Shown in pieces: positions 31,758 through 41,402 of a stretch of DNA of 64,000 nt; the first letter of the stretch is position 1; every line of letters begins with the position of its first letter. The DNA comes from Bacillota bacterium (GTDB lineage Bacteria > Bacillota > Clostridia > Oscillospirales > Oscillospiraceae). Location of the stretch: NCBI GenBank assembly GCA_021768085.1, contig JAETOJ010000001.1, forward strand, positions 62,001 through 126,000. The letters are read 5' to 3'. Under the pieces are notes generated by a model, which saw only the letters and a list, made by a program, of their open reading frames with translations, was not told where the DNA came from and did no database searches. Position numbers and translations under genes: made by a program.

Positions 31758-32525
31758 TCAATCGTCCCGGGCCATCTCCCACAACACCACCGACGCCGCC
31801 ACGGCGGCGTTCAGCGACTCACACCTGGGGGACATGGGAATTTTGATGGTCTTTTCGCACAGCGCCAGGGCGGCGTCTGACACCCCCCGGCCCTCGCTGC
31901 CGATGATCACTGCCGCCTGTCTCAGCGGGACGCGGCGCACGTCCTCCGTGTCCTCTCGCAGGGCAGTGGCATACAGCGGGACACACGCCCGGGCCAGCCC
32001 CTCCGCCGCCTGCTCCAGTGGGCACTCGTACACCGGCAGGCGGAACACCGCCCCCATGGTAGCCCGCACCGTCTTGGGGTTCCAGGGGTCGGCACAGCCG
32101 TTACACAGGATCAACCCGTCCGCCCCAAAGGCGTCGGCAGTGCGCCAGACCGTGCCCACGTTGCCGGGATCCTGCACCCCGTCCAGCACCAGCCACCGCT
32201 GTCCCTTCAGCTCCTCCGGCAGGGCAAGGGGCCCTCCCTGACACACAAATACAATTCCTTGGGGGCTCTCGGTGTCGGCGATGGAGGCCAGCAGGCTGTC
32301 CGCCACCTCCACCACCCGCACCCCGGGGGGCAGCTCCGGCAGCGGCACGCCGGGGGCGGCGATCACCGTCTCCAGCTTCGCACCCCAGCGCAAGGCCTCC
32401 CCCAGCAGCTTAGGGCCCTCGGCAGCAAAGGCCCCCTCCTCCCGGCGGAAGGAGCGGCGGCTGTTCAGCTTCCGCACCCGGGCCAGCAGGGGGTTGGCCC
32501 GGCTGGTGATCACGTCCCGCTCCAA
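31758..32525 (-). CDS. SpoU/TrmH-family RNA 2'-O-methyltransferase
   Basis: A 255-residue SPOUT methyltransferase. The N-terminal substrate-binding domain covers residues 1-95. The knotted catalytic domain has V-Q-D-P-G-N-V-G-T near 115, G-S-E-G-R-G-V near 215 and I-P-M-S-P-R-C-E-S-L-N-A-A-V-A near 232. The start appears to be TTG at 32525 with AAGGGGG upstream. It probably methylates 23S rRNA or tRNA ribose; the exact base is unknown. The gene lies just downstream of a promoter and hairpin unit (32556-32832). Confidence 0.9.
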   Translation of the reverse strand: MERDVITSRANPLLARVRKLNSRRSFRREEGAFAAEGPKLLGEALRWGAKLETVIAAPGVPLPELPPGVRVVEVADSLLASIADTESPQGIVFVCQGGPLALPEELKGQRWLVLDGVQDPGNVGTVWRTADAFGADGLILCNGCADPWNPKTVRATMGAVFRLPVYECPLEQAAEGLARACVPLYATALREDTEDVRRVPLRQAAVIIGSEGRGVSDAALALCEKTIKIPMSPRCESLNAAVAASVVLWEMARDD

Positions 32526-32546
32526 GGCCGGCGTCCCCCTTTCAAT

Positions 32547-32765
32547 TCAATGCGCAAAAGCATACCGGCAGGCGCGCCGGTATGCTTTTGGGACAGATTC
32601 TAAATCCAGCGGCTTCTTCGCGAGGAATTGTCTTGCCATCGCATATGCCACTGCGTCAGTGGTCGAATCGCATTCGCGTCCACATACTTGCACGCATACG
32701 TTTACGTGCTGACTTTCCCCTTCTCTCAGGAGGCGCCCTCTACCGTCTCGTTGCCCCTCTGACAT
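32547..32765 (-). CDS. Possible small gene or structured RNA upstream of the RNA methyltransferase
   Basis: A 72-codon frame begins at ATG 32765 behind AGAGGT and a strong promoter (32804-32832), and ends in a hairpin. The peptide has four cysteines near its middle (C-V-Q-V-C-G-R-E-C plus flanks) and a basic C-terminus; no family is recognised. Codon use (GTA, GGA, TTA, AGA) is unlike the neighbours. The RNA itself holds strong small stems, for example CCACTG-ACG-CAGTGG around 32651-32665. A non-coding RNA of about 240 nt is therefore an equal alternative. Confidence 0.35.
   Translation of the reverse strand: MSEGQRDGRGRLLREGESQHVNVCVQVCGRECDSTTDAVAYAMARQFLAKKPLDLESVPKAYRRACRYAFAH
32556..32589. 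terminator. Hairpin at the end of the 32.5-32.8 kb unit
   Basis: A 14-bp perfect stem (32556-32569 with 32576-32589) with a 6-base loop ends in TTTT on both strands. The T run is short, so it may terminate only partly and allow read-through into the methyltransferase gene. Confidence 0.6.
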
Positions 32766-32803
32766 GGATACCTCTTTTTGGAAAAGACACGGTTAGCTCA
32801 CGT

Positions 32804-32832
32804 ATTATACCACGTCCATTTTTAAATATCAA
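32804..32832 (-). promoter_or_regulatory. Near-consensus sigma-A promoter
   Basis: On the minus strand TTGATA (32827-32832), 17-bp spacer, TATAAT (32804-32809). It drives the small unit at 32547-32765 and probably the RNA methyltransferase gene. Confidence 0.75.
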
Positions 32833-32946
32833 GTTCAAATAAAATCAGCCATCACGTCAAACCACGCCAAATCACATCAAATATATTTACCCCCGGTTTT
32901 TCTGGCTCTGACCCCTATTTTTCTTTTGTAAAATCCCGCGGTTTTC

Positions 32947-32975
32947 TTGCTTTTTCCCCGGTAATCTGCTACACT
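32947..32975 (+). promoter_or_regulatory. Promoter of the aconitase-family hydratase gene
   Basis: TTGCTT (32947-32952), 17-bp spacer, TACACT (32970-32975). It lies in the A+T-rich gap between two divergent units, about 42 bases before the ATG. The rest of the gap (32833-32946) shows nothing else recognisable. Confidence 0.55.
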
Positions 32976-33017
32976 AAAATATAATTTGTCAATTCTCCAA
33001 AGAAAGGTACTTACAGT

Positions 33018-35240
33018 ATGGTTACAATACAGAATACGCCCGTCCGCTGGCAGGACGGCCACTTTCTCCCCGCCGGCGCGGACCGGGGCGGAGAGGGCAC
33101 CATGGCCCGCTCCATCCTTATGGCCCACAACACCTCCGACGAGCCGGGCCATCTGGCCCTTCGGTTCGATGCCATGGCCTCCCACGACATCACCTACGTG
33201 GGCATCATCCAGACCGCCCGGGCCTCCGGCATGACCGAGTTCCCCCTGCCTTACGTGCTCACCAACTGCCACAACTCCCTTTGCGCCGTGGGCGGCACCA
33301 TCAATGAGGACGACCACGTGTTCGGCCTGTCCGCCGCCAAAAAGTACGGCGGCGAGTTCGTCCCCGCCCATCAGGCTGTCATCCACTCCTATATGCGGGA
33401 GCGGTACGCCGCCCCGGGCAAGATGATCCTGGGCTCCGACTCCCATACCCGTTACGGCGCCTATGGCTGCATGGGCGTCGGCGAGGGCGGCCCGGAGCTG
33501 GCCCGGCAGCTTCTGCGCAAAACCTACGACATCGCCTGGCCCAAAATCATCGCCGTCTACCTCACCGGAACCCCCCGGCCCGGCGTGGGGCCCCAGGACG
33601 TGGCCCTGGCCCTGGTGGGGGCCACCTTCAAGAGCGGCGCGGTAAAAAACGCCGTGCTGGAGTTCTTTGGCCCCGGCGTGGCCAACCTCTCCATGGACTA
33701 CCGCTCCGGCATCGACGTGATGACCACCGAGACCACCTGCCTGTCCTCCGTCTGGCAGACGGACGAGCAGACCAGAACCGCCCTGGCCCTGCTGGGCCGG
33801 GTGGACGGCTACCGGGAAATGGCCCCGGCGGAAGGCGCCTGCTACGACGGCCTCGTCACCGTGGACCTGGACAAGGTGGAGCCCATGATCGCCCTGCCCT
33901 TCCACCCCTCCAACGCCTACCCCATCCGGGAGTTCAAGGCCAATATGGCCGATCTCCTCCACCAGGTGGACAACGACGCGGCGGAGCAGCTGGGCGTGAA
34001 AAACGCCCCCTCCCTGCTGCGCAAGGCCATCGACGGCAAGTTCCGGGTGGATCAGGGCGTCATCGCCGGCTGTTCCGGCGGCACCTTCCAGAACCTGAAG
34101 CGGGCCGCCGAAATTCTGAAGGACTGCTCCACCGGCTCCGACGCCTTCTGGCTGTCCTGCTACCCCGGCTCCATGCCCATCAACCTGGAGCTCACCCGGA
34201 ACGGCGCCATCACCCAGCTGATGGCGGCGGGGGCGTCCATCCGCTCCTGCTTCTGCGGGCCCTGCTTCGGGGCCGGGGACGTGCCCGCCAACGGGGCCTT
34301 CTCCATCCGCCACTCCACCCGCAACTTCCCCAACCGGGAGGGCTCCAAGCCCGGGAATGGCCAGATCTCCTATGTAGCCCTGATGGACGCCCGCTCCATC
34401 GCCGCCACCGCCCGGATGGGCGGCGTCCTCACCGGCGCGGACGAGCTGCCCCCTGAAATCCTCCCTGCCGACCGACCCGACGAGCACTGGGTCTATGACG
34501 ACCATCCCTACCAGTCCCGAGTCTACTTCGGCGTGGGCCGCCCCCAGCCCGAGGCGGAGCTGGTGTTCGGCCCCAACATCGCCGACTGGCCGGAGCAGAT
34601 CCCCCTGCCGGACAACCTGCTGCTGACGGTGTGCTCCGCCATCTACGACCCAGTAACCACCACCGACGAGCTCATCCCCTCCGGGGAGACCTCCTCCTAC
34701 CGCTCCAACCCCCTGCTGCTGTCTGAGTTCGCCCTGTCCCGGAAGGATCCCCAGTACGTCCCCCGGGCCAAGGCCGTCCAGACGGCGGAGCGCCTGCGCC
34801 GCGCCGACCCCGCCGATCCCGAGGTGAAGAAGGCCCTGGGGCATTTCGATCCCGTCCACACCGGCCTGGGCTCCCTGATCATGGCCCTGAAGCCCGGAGA
34901 CGGCTCCGCCCGGGAGCAGGCCGCCTCCTGCCAGCGGGTCTTAGGGGGCTGCGCCAACATCGCCGAGGAGTACGCCACCAAGCGGTACCGCTCCAACGTG
35001 GTGAACTGGGGGATGCTACCCTTTGTGGCGACGGATCTGAAGAAGCTGGATCTCCAGCCCGGAGATCAGGTGTATCTCCCGGGGATCCGCGCCCTGCTGG
35101 AGGGGGACGGCGAAGCCATCACCGCCGCAATTCTGCGGCGCGGCGGCGAAACCCCCGTCACCCTGTCCCTGCCCGGCCTCACCCGGGAGGAACGGGACAT
35201 CATTCTGGCGGGCTGCCTCATCAACTATTATGCACAATGA
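33018..35240 (+). CDS. Aconitase-superfamily hydratase (YbhJ-like)
   Basis: A 740-residue iron-sulfur hydratase in one chain, with an aconitase N-terminal three-domain part and a C-terminal swivel-like part. The motif G-S-D-S-H-T-R-Y-G is present. Likely cluster ligands are C352 (GCSGG) and C413-G-P-C416 in CFCGPCFG. Its sequence differs from classical AcnA/AcnB and LeuC. It matches the less-studied group that includes E. coli YbhJ, so the substrate is uncertain. It is a single-gene unit with its own promoter and terminator; no citrate- or leucine-pathway genes are adjacent. Confidence 0.88.
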   Translation: MVTIQNTPVRWQDGHFLPAGADRGGEGTMARSILMAHNTSDEPGHLALRFDAMASHDITYVGIIQTARASGMTEFPLPYVLTNCHNSLCAVGGTINEDDHVFGLSAAKKYGGEFVPAHQAVIHSYMRERYAAPGKMILGSDSHTRYGAYGCMGVGEGGPELARQLLRKTYDIAWPKIIAVYLTGTPRPGVGPQDVALALVGATFKSGAVKNAVLEFFGPGVANLSMDYRSGIDVMTTETTCLSSVWQTDEQTRTALALLGRVDGYREMAPAEGACYDGLVTVDLDKVEPMIALPFHPSNAYPIREFKANMADLLHQVDNDAAEQLGVKNAPSLLRKAIDGKFRVDQGVIAGCSGGTFQNLKRAAEILKDCSTGSDAFWLSCYPGSMPINLELTRNGAITQLMAAGASIRSCFCGPCFGAGDVPANGAFSIRHSTRNFPNREGSKPGNGQISYVALMDARSIAATARMGGVLTGADELPPEILPADRPDEHWVYDDHPYQSRVYFGVGRPQPEAELVFGPNIADWPEQIPLPDNLLLTVCSAIYDPVTTTDELIPSGETSSYRSNPLLLSEFALSRKDPQYVPRAKAVQTAERLRRADPADPEVKKALGHFDPVHTGLGSLIMALKPGDGSAREQAASCQRVLGGCANIAEEYATKRYRSNVVNWGMLPFVATDLKKLDLQPGDQVYLPGIRALLEGDGEAITAAILRRGGETPVTLSLPGLTREERDIILAGCLINYYAQ

Positions 35241-35243
35241 CTT

Positions 35244-35280
35244 ACAAGCGGCGGAGTATCCCTCCGCCGCTTGTGTTGTT
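35244..35280 (+). terminator. Rho-independent terminator after the hydratase gene
   Basis: A 13-bp perfect stem (35244-35256 with 35262-35274) is followed by GTTGTT. Confidence 0.85.
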
Positions 35281-35363
35281 TGCCCTCCTGTGGTATCATG
35301 GTTCCATCGGGATCCTTGCACCCCGGCATGGAGGATACCTTTTATATGGAACAGGAGGTTGAA

Positions 35364-36239
35364 ATGAAAACGAAAAGGAAGTCCACCGCTCTTATCCGCG
35401 TGTTCCCTGTCCTGCTGCTGTCCCTGTTTCTGCTGAGCCCCACCGCCTATGCCGACATAGGCCCCAAACCGGAGGTAACCATCACCGTCATCAACGCCCC
35501 GGAGGGGGCGCTCTACCTGGATCTGCTGGCGGAGGGAGAGGCCAGCAAAGCTCCCTACCCCAACTCCTTGGATGAGTGCGACTCCGCCATTCTGGACAAT
35601 CTGCGCTCCCTGGAGGGGAACGGCTGGGTGCTGGCCTATACCACCGGCGTGTCCAACCGCCCCCCTGTCTTTGGCGATGTACGTCCCAAGGAGGATGGGA
35701 GCTGGCGCTTCTCCTATGTGGGCCTGCCCGAGACTTTCCGAGTAGCCGCCGCCACGGCGGACGAGGCCAAAGCCGTGGAAGCGCCCTATACCCGGGATTT
35801 TGTCAGTCATATTGTCTATGACTGGCAGGCCAACACGGTGCGCGAGGCCATGCCCGCGCCTCTGCGGTTCCTGGCCCGGCTGGCCGCTACCCTGATCCCC
35901 ACCCTGCTCATTGAGGGCATCATCTTCTGGCTGTTCGGCTTCCGGGACAGACGCAGCTGGATCGTGTTTCTGGCCGTCAACGTTGCCACCCAGCTGGCCC
36001 TGCACCTGGTCACAGGGGCGGCGCTGTCCATGGCTGGCTGGCATTTCCTCAACTACTTCCTCACCATCATCCTCCAGGAGCTGGTGATCTGGGCGGTGGA
36101 AGCGGTCGTTTTTGCCCGTCTGATCCAAGAGCACGACCGTTACCAGCGCGTGGGCTGCGCCGTGCTGGCCAACATCGCCAGCTTCGTGCTGGGCTACTTC
36201 CCCCTCCACCTGCTGTATGATTTTCTCAGGAGCCTGTGA
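35364..36239 (+). CDS. Exported multi-pass membrane protein, function unknown
   Basis: A 291-residue protein. The signal-like hydrophobic segment is at residues 8-30 (ending T-A-Y-A-D-I-G-P-K-P). An extracytoplasmic domain of about 130 residues follows, then four or five membrane helices between about 165 and 285. ATG 35364 is chosen for the strong AGGAGGTTGAA upstream. The A-D-I-G-P-K-P start of the mature domain recurs in unnamed Clostridia membrane proteins. I recognise no named family. It is monocistronic with a terminator; a weak promoter (TTGTGT-N17-TATCAT, 35271-35299) overlaps the preceding terminator. Confidence 0.8.
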   Translation: MKTKRKSTALIRVFPVLLLSLFLLSPTAYADIGPKPEVTITVINAPEGALYLDLLAEGEASKAPYPNSLDECDSAILDNLRSLEGNGWVLAYTTGVSNRPPVFGDVRPKEDGSWRFSYVGLPETFRVAAATADEAKAVEAPYTRDFVSHIVYDWQANTVREAMPAPLRFLARLAATLIPTLLIEGIIFWLFGFRDRRSWIVFLAVNVATQLALHLVTGAALSMAGWHFLNYFLTIILQELVIWAVEAVVFARLIQEHDRYQRVGCAVLANIASFVLGYFPLHLLYDFLRSL

Positions 36240-36245
36240 TCAAAA

Positions 36246-36288
36246 GGCACCCCTCCGGCCGAACGAACCGGAGGGGCGCCCTTTCTTT
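36246..36288. terminator. Bidirectional terminator between the membrane protein gene and ribU
   Basis: A 13-bp stem (36246-36258 with 36268-36280) with one mismatch is followed by CTTTCTTTT on the plus strand and TTTTG on the minus strand. Confidence 0.82.
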
Positions 36289-36293
36289 TCGCT

Positions 36294-37016
36294 TTACCGC
36301 ATCCGCAGCAGCCGCTCGATGTGCTTATACAGCAGGAAGGTGATGATGGAATCCGCCACGCCCTTGAGCAGGTTGAAGGGTGCCACGGCAAACAGCACCA
36401 ATGTATTCACGCTGGTGATGGCGGGATTGATATCGGTGCCCATGCCGATGATCACGTCCAGCGGCATATCGTACAGCACGGAAAAGGCAGGGATCAGGTA
36501 GACCGCGTTGAACAGGCTGCCCACCACCGTGATGCACACGGTGCCCACGGCCATGCCGATGACGGCGCCCTTCTTGGTCTTATTGGCGAAGTACGCCACC
36601 GAGGCGGGCAGGATCAGGGCGCAGCCCACCACAAAGTTGGCCAGATCGCCCACAAAGGCGGTGGAGGTGCCCTTCAGGAACAGCTTGAGCACCACCTTCA
36701 GAAACTCGCACACCACCCCGGCCAGCGGACCCATGGAGAAGGAGCAAATGAGCACCGGGATCTCGCTGAAGTCGATCTCATAAAAGGCCGGGGCGAAGGG
36801 CAGGGGGAACTCCAGATACATCAGCACGGCGGCGATGGCGGCAAAGATGCCCACATAGGCCACTCGGCGGGCAGGGGACTGCTTCACCGGCTTGAGCCAC
36901 AGCTTCTCCAGCAGCAAGGCCACCACAAAGATGCCCGCGAACACCAACAGGCACATCAGCAGGAACATCACGTTCTCCTGCACCGCCGCCCACAGCTTCG
37001 ACAGATTTTCCAACAT
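36294..37016 (-). CDS. ribU: Riboflavin ECF transporter S component RibU
   Basis: A 240-residue membrane protein with six or seven helices that captures riboflavin for a shared ECF energy module. Family motifs are visible in A-A-I-A-A-V-L-M-Y-L-E-F-P-L-P and Y-E-I-D-F-S-E-I-P-V-L-I. An extra N-terminal helix (residues 15-37) is present. ATG 37016 follows AGGAGGTTTTTGTT. An FMN riboswitch lies in its leader, which independently supports the substrate. The EcfA/A'/T genes are not in this window. Confidence 0.94.
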   Translation of the reverse strand: MLENLSKLWAAVQENVMFLLMCLLVFAGIFVVALLLEKLWLKPVKQSPARRVAYVGIFAAIAAVLMYLEFPLPFAPAFYEIDFSEIPVLICSFSMGPLAGVVCEFLKVVLKLFLKGTSTAFVGDLANFVVGCALILPASVAYFANKTKKGAVIGMAVGTVCITVVGSLFNAVYLIPAFSVLYDMPLDVIIGMGTDINPAITSVNTLVLFAVAPFNLLKGVADSIITFLLYKHIERLLRMR

Positions 37017-37097
37017 AACAAAAACCTCCTGAAATAGTCTGAAACGCCTGAAAAGACTGTCTTCCAGGCGCAACACTACCTCAAGAGGGGCCGCGCG

Positions 37098-37206
37098 TCT
37101 TCTTCCATCCGGACTATAACCGTTGGTTCCGGAGTTTCACCGAATCCACCGCTTTCGCGGGTTGCGGACTGTACCGCCAGTGGGGACTTTCACCCCGCCC
37201 TGAAGA
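37098..37206 (-). promoter_or_regulatory. FMN riboswitch (RFN element) controlling ribU
   Basis: Read on the minus strand, the 109-nt element has the closing stem TCTTC...GAAGA. It also has the core motifs GGGCGGGGTGAAAGTCCCC, CGGTA-CAGTCCGC, GGATTCGGTGAAACTCCGG and AACGGTTATAGTCCGGATG. These are the conserved helices P1-P6 of FMN riboswitches. About 80 nt separate it from the ribU start. No U-run terminator is obvious there, and a CCTC stretch could pair with the AGGAGG site, so control may be translational. Confidence 0.95.
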
Positions 37207-37231
37207 CACTCATTCACTTGTTCCGTGCCCT

Positions 37232-37260
37232 ATTATAGGCCCAACCAACAAAAATTGCAA
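37232..37260 (-). promoter_or_regulatory. Promoter of the FMN riboswitch-ribU transcript
   Basis: On the minus strand TTGCAA (37255-37260), 17-bp spacer, TATAAT (37232-37237). Transcription would begin about 20 bases before the riboswitch. Confidence 0.72.
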
Positions 37261-37316
37261 GCCCCTTTTTTGTCGCTTTCTGTCGAAATTTTTGAAACTA
37301 ACGTTCTACTTTTCCC

Positions 37317-37345
37317 TTGACGGAACCGGGGCAATATAGTACAAT
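37317..37345 (+). promoter_or_regulatory. Promoter of the SLOG-family gene
   Basis: TTGACG (37317-37322), 17-bp spacer, TACAAT (37340-37345), 30 bases before the ATG. Confidence 0.72.
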
Positions 37346-37375
37346 CGTACTAATCAGAGGAAGGGAGGGAGCGCC

Positions 37376-37915
37376 ATGGCCATGGAACCTGGACGCACCT
37401 GCTGCTTCACCGGCCACCGTCCAGAAAAGCTGCCCTGGGGCCTGGACGAGGCCGACCCCCGCTGCGCCGCCCTGAAGGACGGACTGCGTCGGGAAATTGA
37501 GGGGCTGTATCGCCGGGGCTTCCGCCACTTCATCTCCGGCATGGCCATGGGCTGCGACCTCTACTTTGCCGAAGCTGCCCTGGAGCTGCGGGACAGCCTC
37601 CCCGGCCTCACAGTGGAGGGAGCGGTGCCCTGCCCCACCCAGGCGGATCGCTGGCCGGAGACGCTGCGCCATCGCTGGCGGGAGCTGCTGGATCGCTGCG
37701 ACCTGGAGACGGTGGTGCAGCAGCACTATGACCGCTACTGTATGCACCGCCGGGATCGGTATCTGGTGGATCGGGCGTCGGCGGTGCTGGCGGTGTTTGA
37801 CGGCACGCCCGGGGGCACCCAGTACACCCTGAACTACGCCATGGACAAGGGGCTGGAGATCCTTCTGCTGGATCCCCTCCGCCCAGAGGCTCCCGCCGTG
37901 CGGCTGACGCTGTAA
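37376..37915 (+). CDS. SLOG-family (YpsA/DUF1273-like) protein
   Basis: A 179-residue Rossmann-like protein. The nucleotide-binding motif is C-F-T-G-H-R-P-E-K-L at 10-19 and the second is I-S-G-M-A-M-G-C-D near 53-61. The fold C-terminus has D-G-T-P-G-G-T near 142. The family is related to DprA and LOG proteins and to B. subtilis YpsA, which affects cell division. Relatives are proposed to bind NAD- or ADP-ribose-like ligands. Start ATG 37376 has GGGAGG upstream. It is a single-gene unit. Confidence 0.85.
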   Translation: MAMEPGRTCCFTGHRPEKLPWGLDEADPRCAALKDGLRREIEGLYRRGFRHFISGMAMGCDLYFAEAALELRDSLPGLTVEGAVPCPTQADRWPETLRHRWRELLDRCDLETVVQQHYDRYCMHRRDRYLVDRASAVLAVFDGTPGGTQYTLNYAMDKGLEILLLDPLRPEAPAVRLTL

Positions 37916-37934
37916 AACTTCCACCCATAAATCA

Positions 37935-37965
37935 GGCCCCCCGGCTTTCGCCGGGAGGCCATTCT
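37935..37965. terminator. Bidirectional terminator between the SLOG gene and guaB
   Basis: An 11-bp stem (37935-37945 with 37950-37960) with one mismatch and a TTTC loop. T-rich sequence follows on the plus strand; the guaB gene converges from the other side. Confidence 0.75.
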
Positions 37966-37967
37966 CT

Positions 37968-39507
<1,540 letters not shown>

Positions 39508-39511
<4 letters not shown>

Positions 39512-40434
39512 GGACAACCAACTACAACGTCATTTTTCGGCACTTTTGCCCATGAGAACTGCCGGACAAGCTCTTGCGCTGTGACTTTTTCCGGCCTGTC
39601 CAGCAACCCCGCGTAGCAGGCCAGCATCCCGGTGAGCTCCTGGGGTGTGTACCGCTCCCGCAGGGCACCCATGTCCAGATCCCGATCCCGCTTGGCCAGC
39701 CGCCGCCCGTCGGAAGCCAGCAGTAAGGGCGTATGGAAGAACCGGGGCGGCTCATAGCCCAGCACCTGGTGGAGCCATGCCTGCCGGGGGGCAGAGCACA
39801 GCAGATCCCGCCCCCGCACCACGTGATTCACTCCCATTAGCCCGTCGTCCACTACCACCGCCAGTTGGTAAGCAAATACCCCGTCGGAGCGCCGGACGAT
39901 AAAGTCCCCGCAGTCCCGGGCCAGGTTTTCGGTGTACGTCCCGCAGTTGCCGTCCTCCACAGTGACCGCCAGATCCGGGCATCGCACCCGCCACGCCGGA
40001 CGGCGGCCCTGCCGCTCCAGCGTCACCCGCTCCGCTTGCGTCAGGTGGAAGCACTTCCCGGAGTACACCACCGCCCCGTCGTCCCGGTGGGGGGCGGACG
40101 CCGCCATCCGCTCCGTCCGGGAGCAGTAGCAGGGGTAGAGCAGCCCCTTCTCCCCCAGCACCTGGAACGCCTCCTCGTAATAGGCCGTGCGACAGCTTTG
40201 CATATAGTCCGGCTCCAGGCCGCCCTCGTCCCAGTCCAGCCCCAGCCACCGCAGATCCTCCATGAGCTGGGCAGCAAGCTCAGGGCTTGTCCGCTGCGTG
40301 TCCAGATCCTCAATCCGCAGCACCAGCTCCCCCCCGCCGCTGCGCGCGTCCAACCAGGCCAGCAGCGCCGCCAGCAGGTTGCCCAGGTGCATCCGCCCGC
40401 TGGGGGTGGGGGCAAACCGTCCCCGCACACCCAT
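39508..40434 (-). CDS. gluQ: Glutamyl-Q tRNA(Asp) synthetase
   Basis: A 308-residue paralogue of glutamyl-tRNA synthetase lacking the anticodon-binding domain. It attaches glutamate to queuosine of tRNA(Asp). The HIGH-like motif is in P-S-G-R-M-H-L-G-N near 11-19 and the KMSKS-like one is L-A-K-R-D-R-D. A zinc-type Cys cluster (C-Y-C near 104) is present. The catalytic core is complete, and the length fits GluQ rather than GltX. It ends just inside the guaB promoter and follows the radical SAM gene. Confidence 0.92.
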
Positions 40435-40449
40435 GCGCCCTCCCCCCTA

Positions 40450-41340
40450 TCAATCAAAAAATGTGAGCTGCCGATCCCCGTAACCCAGGGTGGCCGCCCG
40501 AACGATAGCCTTCATGTCGTATAGGATCCCGCGCTCCCGGCAGGCGGAGGTGAAGCTCTCCCACAGCGTTCCCGCCCGGGGGCTGGTGCACCAGTAGCGC
40601 TCCCCAAACTGCCGCAGGTAGCGCTCCTTCAGCCCCTGGCCGGGGAAAGCCCGTTCCAGCCCATCCAGGAAATACTCCCGCTGGCCCTGCCGCATGGTGA
40701 GGCCGAAGGCGGGGTAGATAAACCGCGCCCCTGCCCGGGCCGCTCCCTCCACCACCGCCAGCACCCCTTCGTCGCTGTCCTCCAGGAAGGGCAGCACCGG
40801 CATGAGCAGTGCCCCGGCGAACAACCCTGCCCCACTCAGCTCCTTCAGCGCCGCCAGCCGGCGGCTGGGAGCGGGGGCGTTGGGCTCGATTTTAGCCGCC
40901 AGGGCGTCGTCCGCCGTGGTGACGGTGAGCTTGCAGATCACCGGGGAATGGCTTTGAATGGAGGTCAGAATGTCGATGTCCCGCGCGATCAGGTCACTTT
41001 TGGTGGCGATGGCCGTGCCGCAGTCATAGGCGTCGATGAGCTCCAGAGCGTGACGGGTGAGCTGTAATTCCTCCTCAAAGGGGTTGTAGGGGTCGCTCAT
41101 GGCCCCCATGCCGATGAACGCGGGCCGCACCTTCCGGGCCAGATCGTCCCGGAGAATCCGCAGGGCGTCCTCCTTGACCCGCACCGTGTCAAATCCCTCG
41201 ATCCGGTAGCAGTCGCTGCGGCTGTCGCAGTACAGGCAGCCATGGCAGCACCCCCGGTAGAGGTTCATGGTGTGATCGGTGCCGAACCATTCGGTGGATC
41301 GGCTGCGGTGGAGCAGATGCTTGGCAGGTACGGTTTCCAC
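40450..41340 (-). CDS. Radical SAM protein of the SPL-like (Rv2578c) family
   Basis: A 296-residue radical SAM enzyme. The cluster motif is C31-x3-C35-x2-C38 in G-C-C-H-G-C-L-Y-C, followed by D-S-R-S-D-C-Y. G-M-G-A-M-S-D-P-Y-N-P-F-E near residue 80 is typical of the spore-photoproduct-lyase-like group. The reaction is not known for this branch. I prefer GTG 41340 with AGAGGGGAG upstream, since longer readings run into the ftsZ hairpin. Despite the sporulating host it lacks full SPL similarity, so I do not call it splB. Confidence 0.82.
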   Translation of the reverse strand: METVPAKHLLHRSRSTEWFGTDHTMNLYRGCCHGCLYCDSRSDCYRIEGFDTVRVKEDALRILRDDLARKVRPAFIGMGAMSDPYNPFEEELQLTRHALELIDAYDCGTAIATKSDLIARDIDILTSIQSHSPVICKLTVTTADDALAAKIEPNAPAPSRRLAALKELSGAGLFAGALLMPVLPFLEDSDEGVLAVVEGAARAGARFIYPAFGLTMRQGQREYFLDGLERAFPGQGLKERYLRQFGERYWCTSPRAGTLWESFTSACRERGILYDMKAIVRAATLGYGDRQLTFFD

Positions 41341-41366
41341 GGCGCTCTCCCCTCTGATGCTCACAA

Positions 41367-41396
41367 CCCCCTCCCAGGCCCAGGCCCGGGAGGGGG
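41367..41396 (-). terminator. Hairpin downstream of ftsZ
   Basis: A 9-bp perfect stem (41367-41375 with 41388-41396) encloses further GGCC pairing. The minus-strand tail is G-T-rich rather than a T run, so termination may be weak. Confidence 0.6.
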
Positions 41397-41402
41397 TGCT
41401 CC

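Noticed and set aside
32877-34859. A 660-codon open frame antisense to the aconitase-family gene
   Set aside because: High G+C with biased third positions leaves long antisense frames open. Its protein is Gly/Val/His-rich without domains and the sense strand encodes a clear hydratase.
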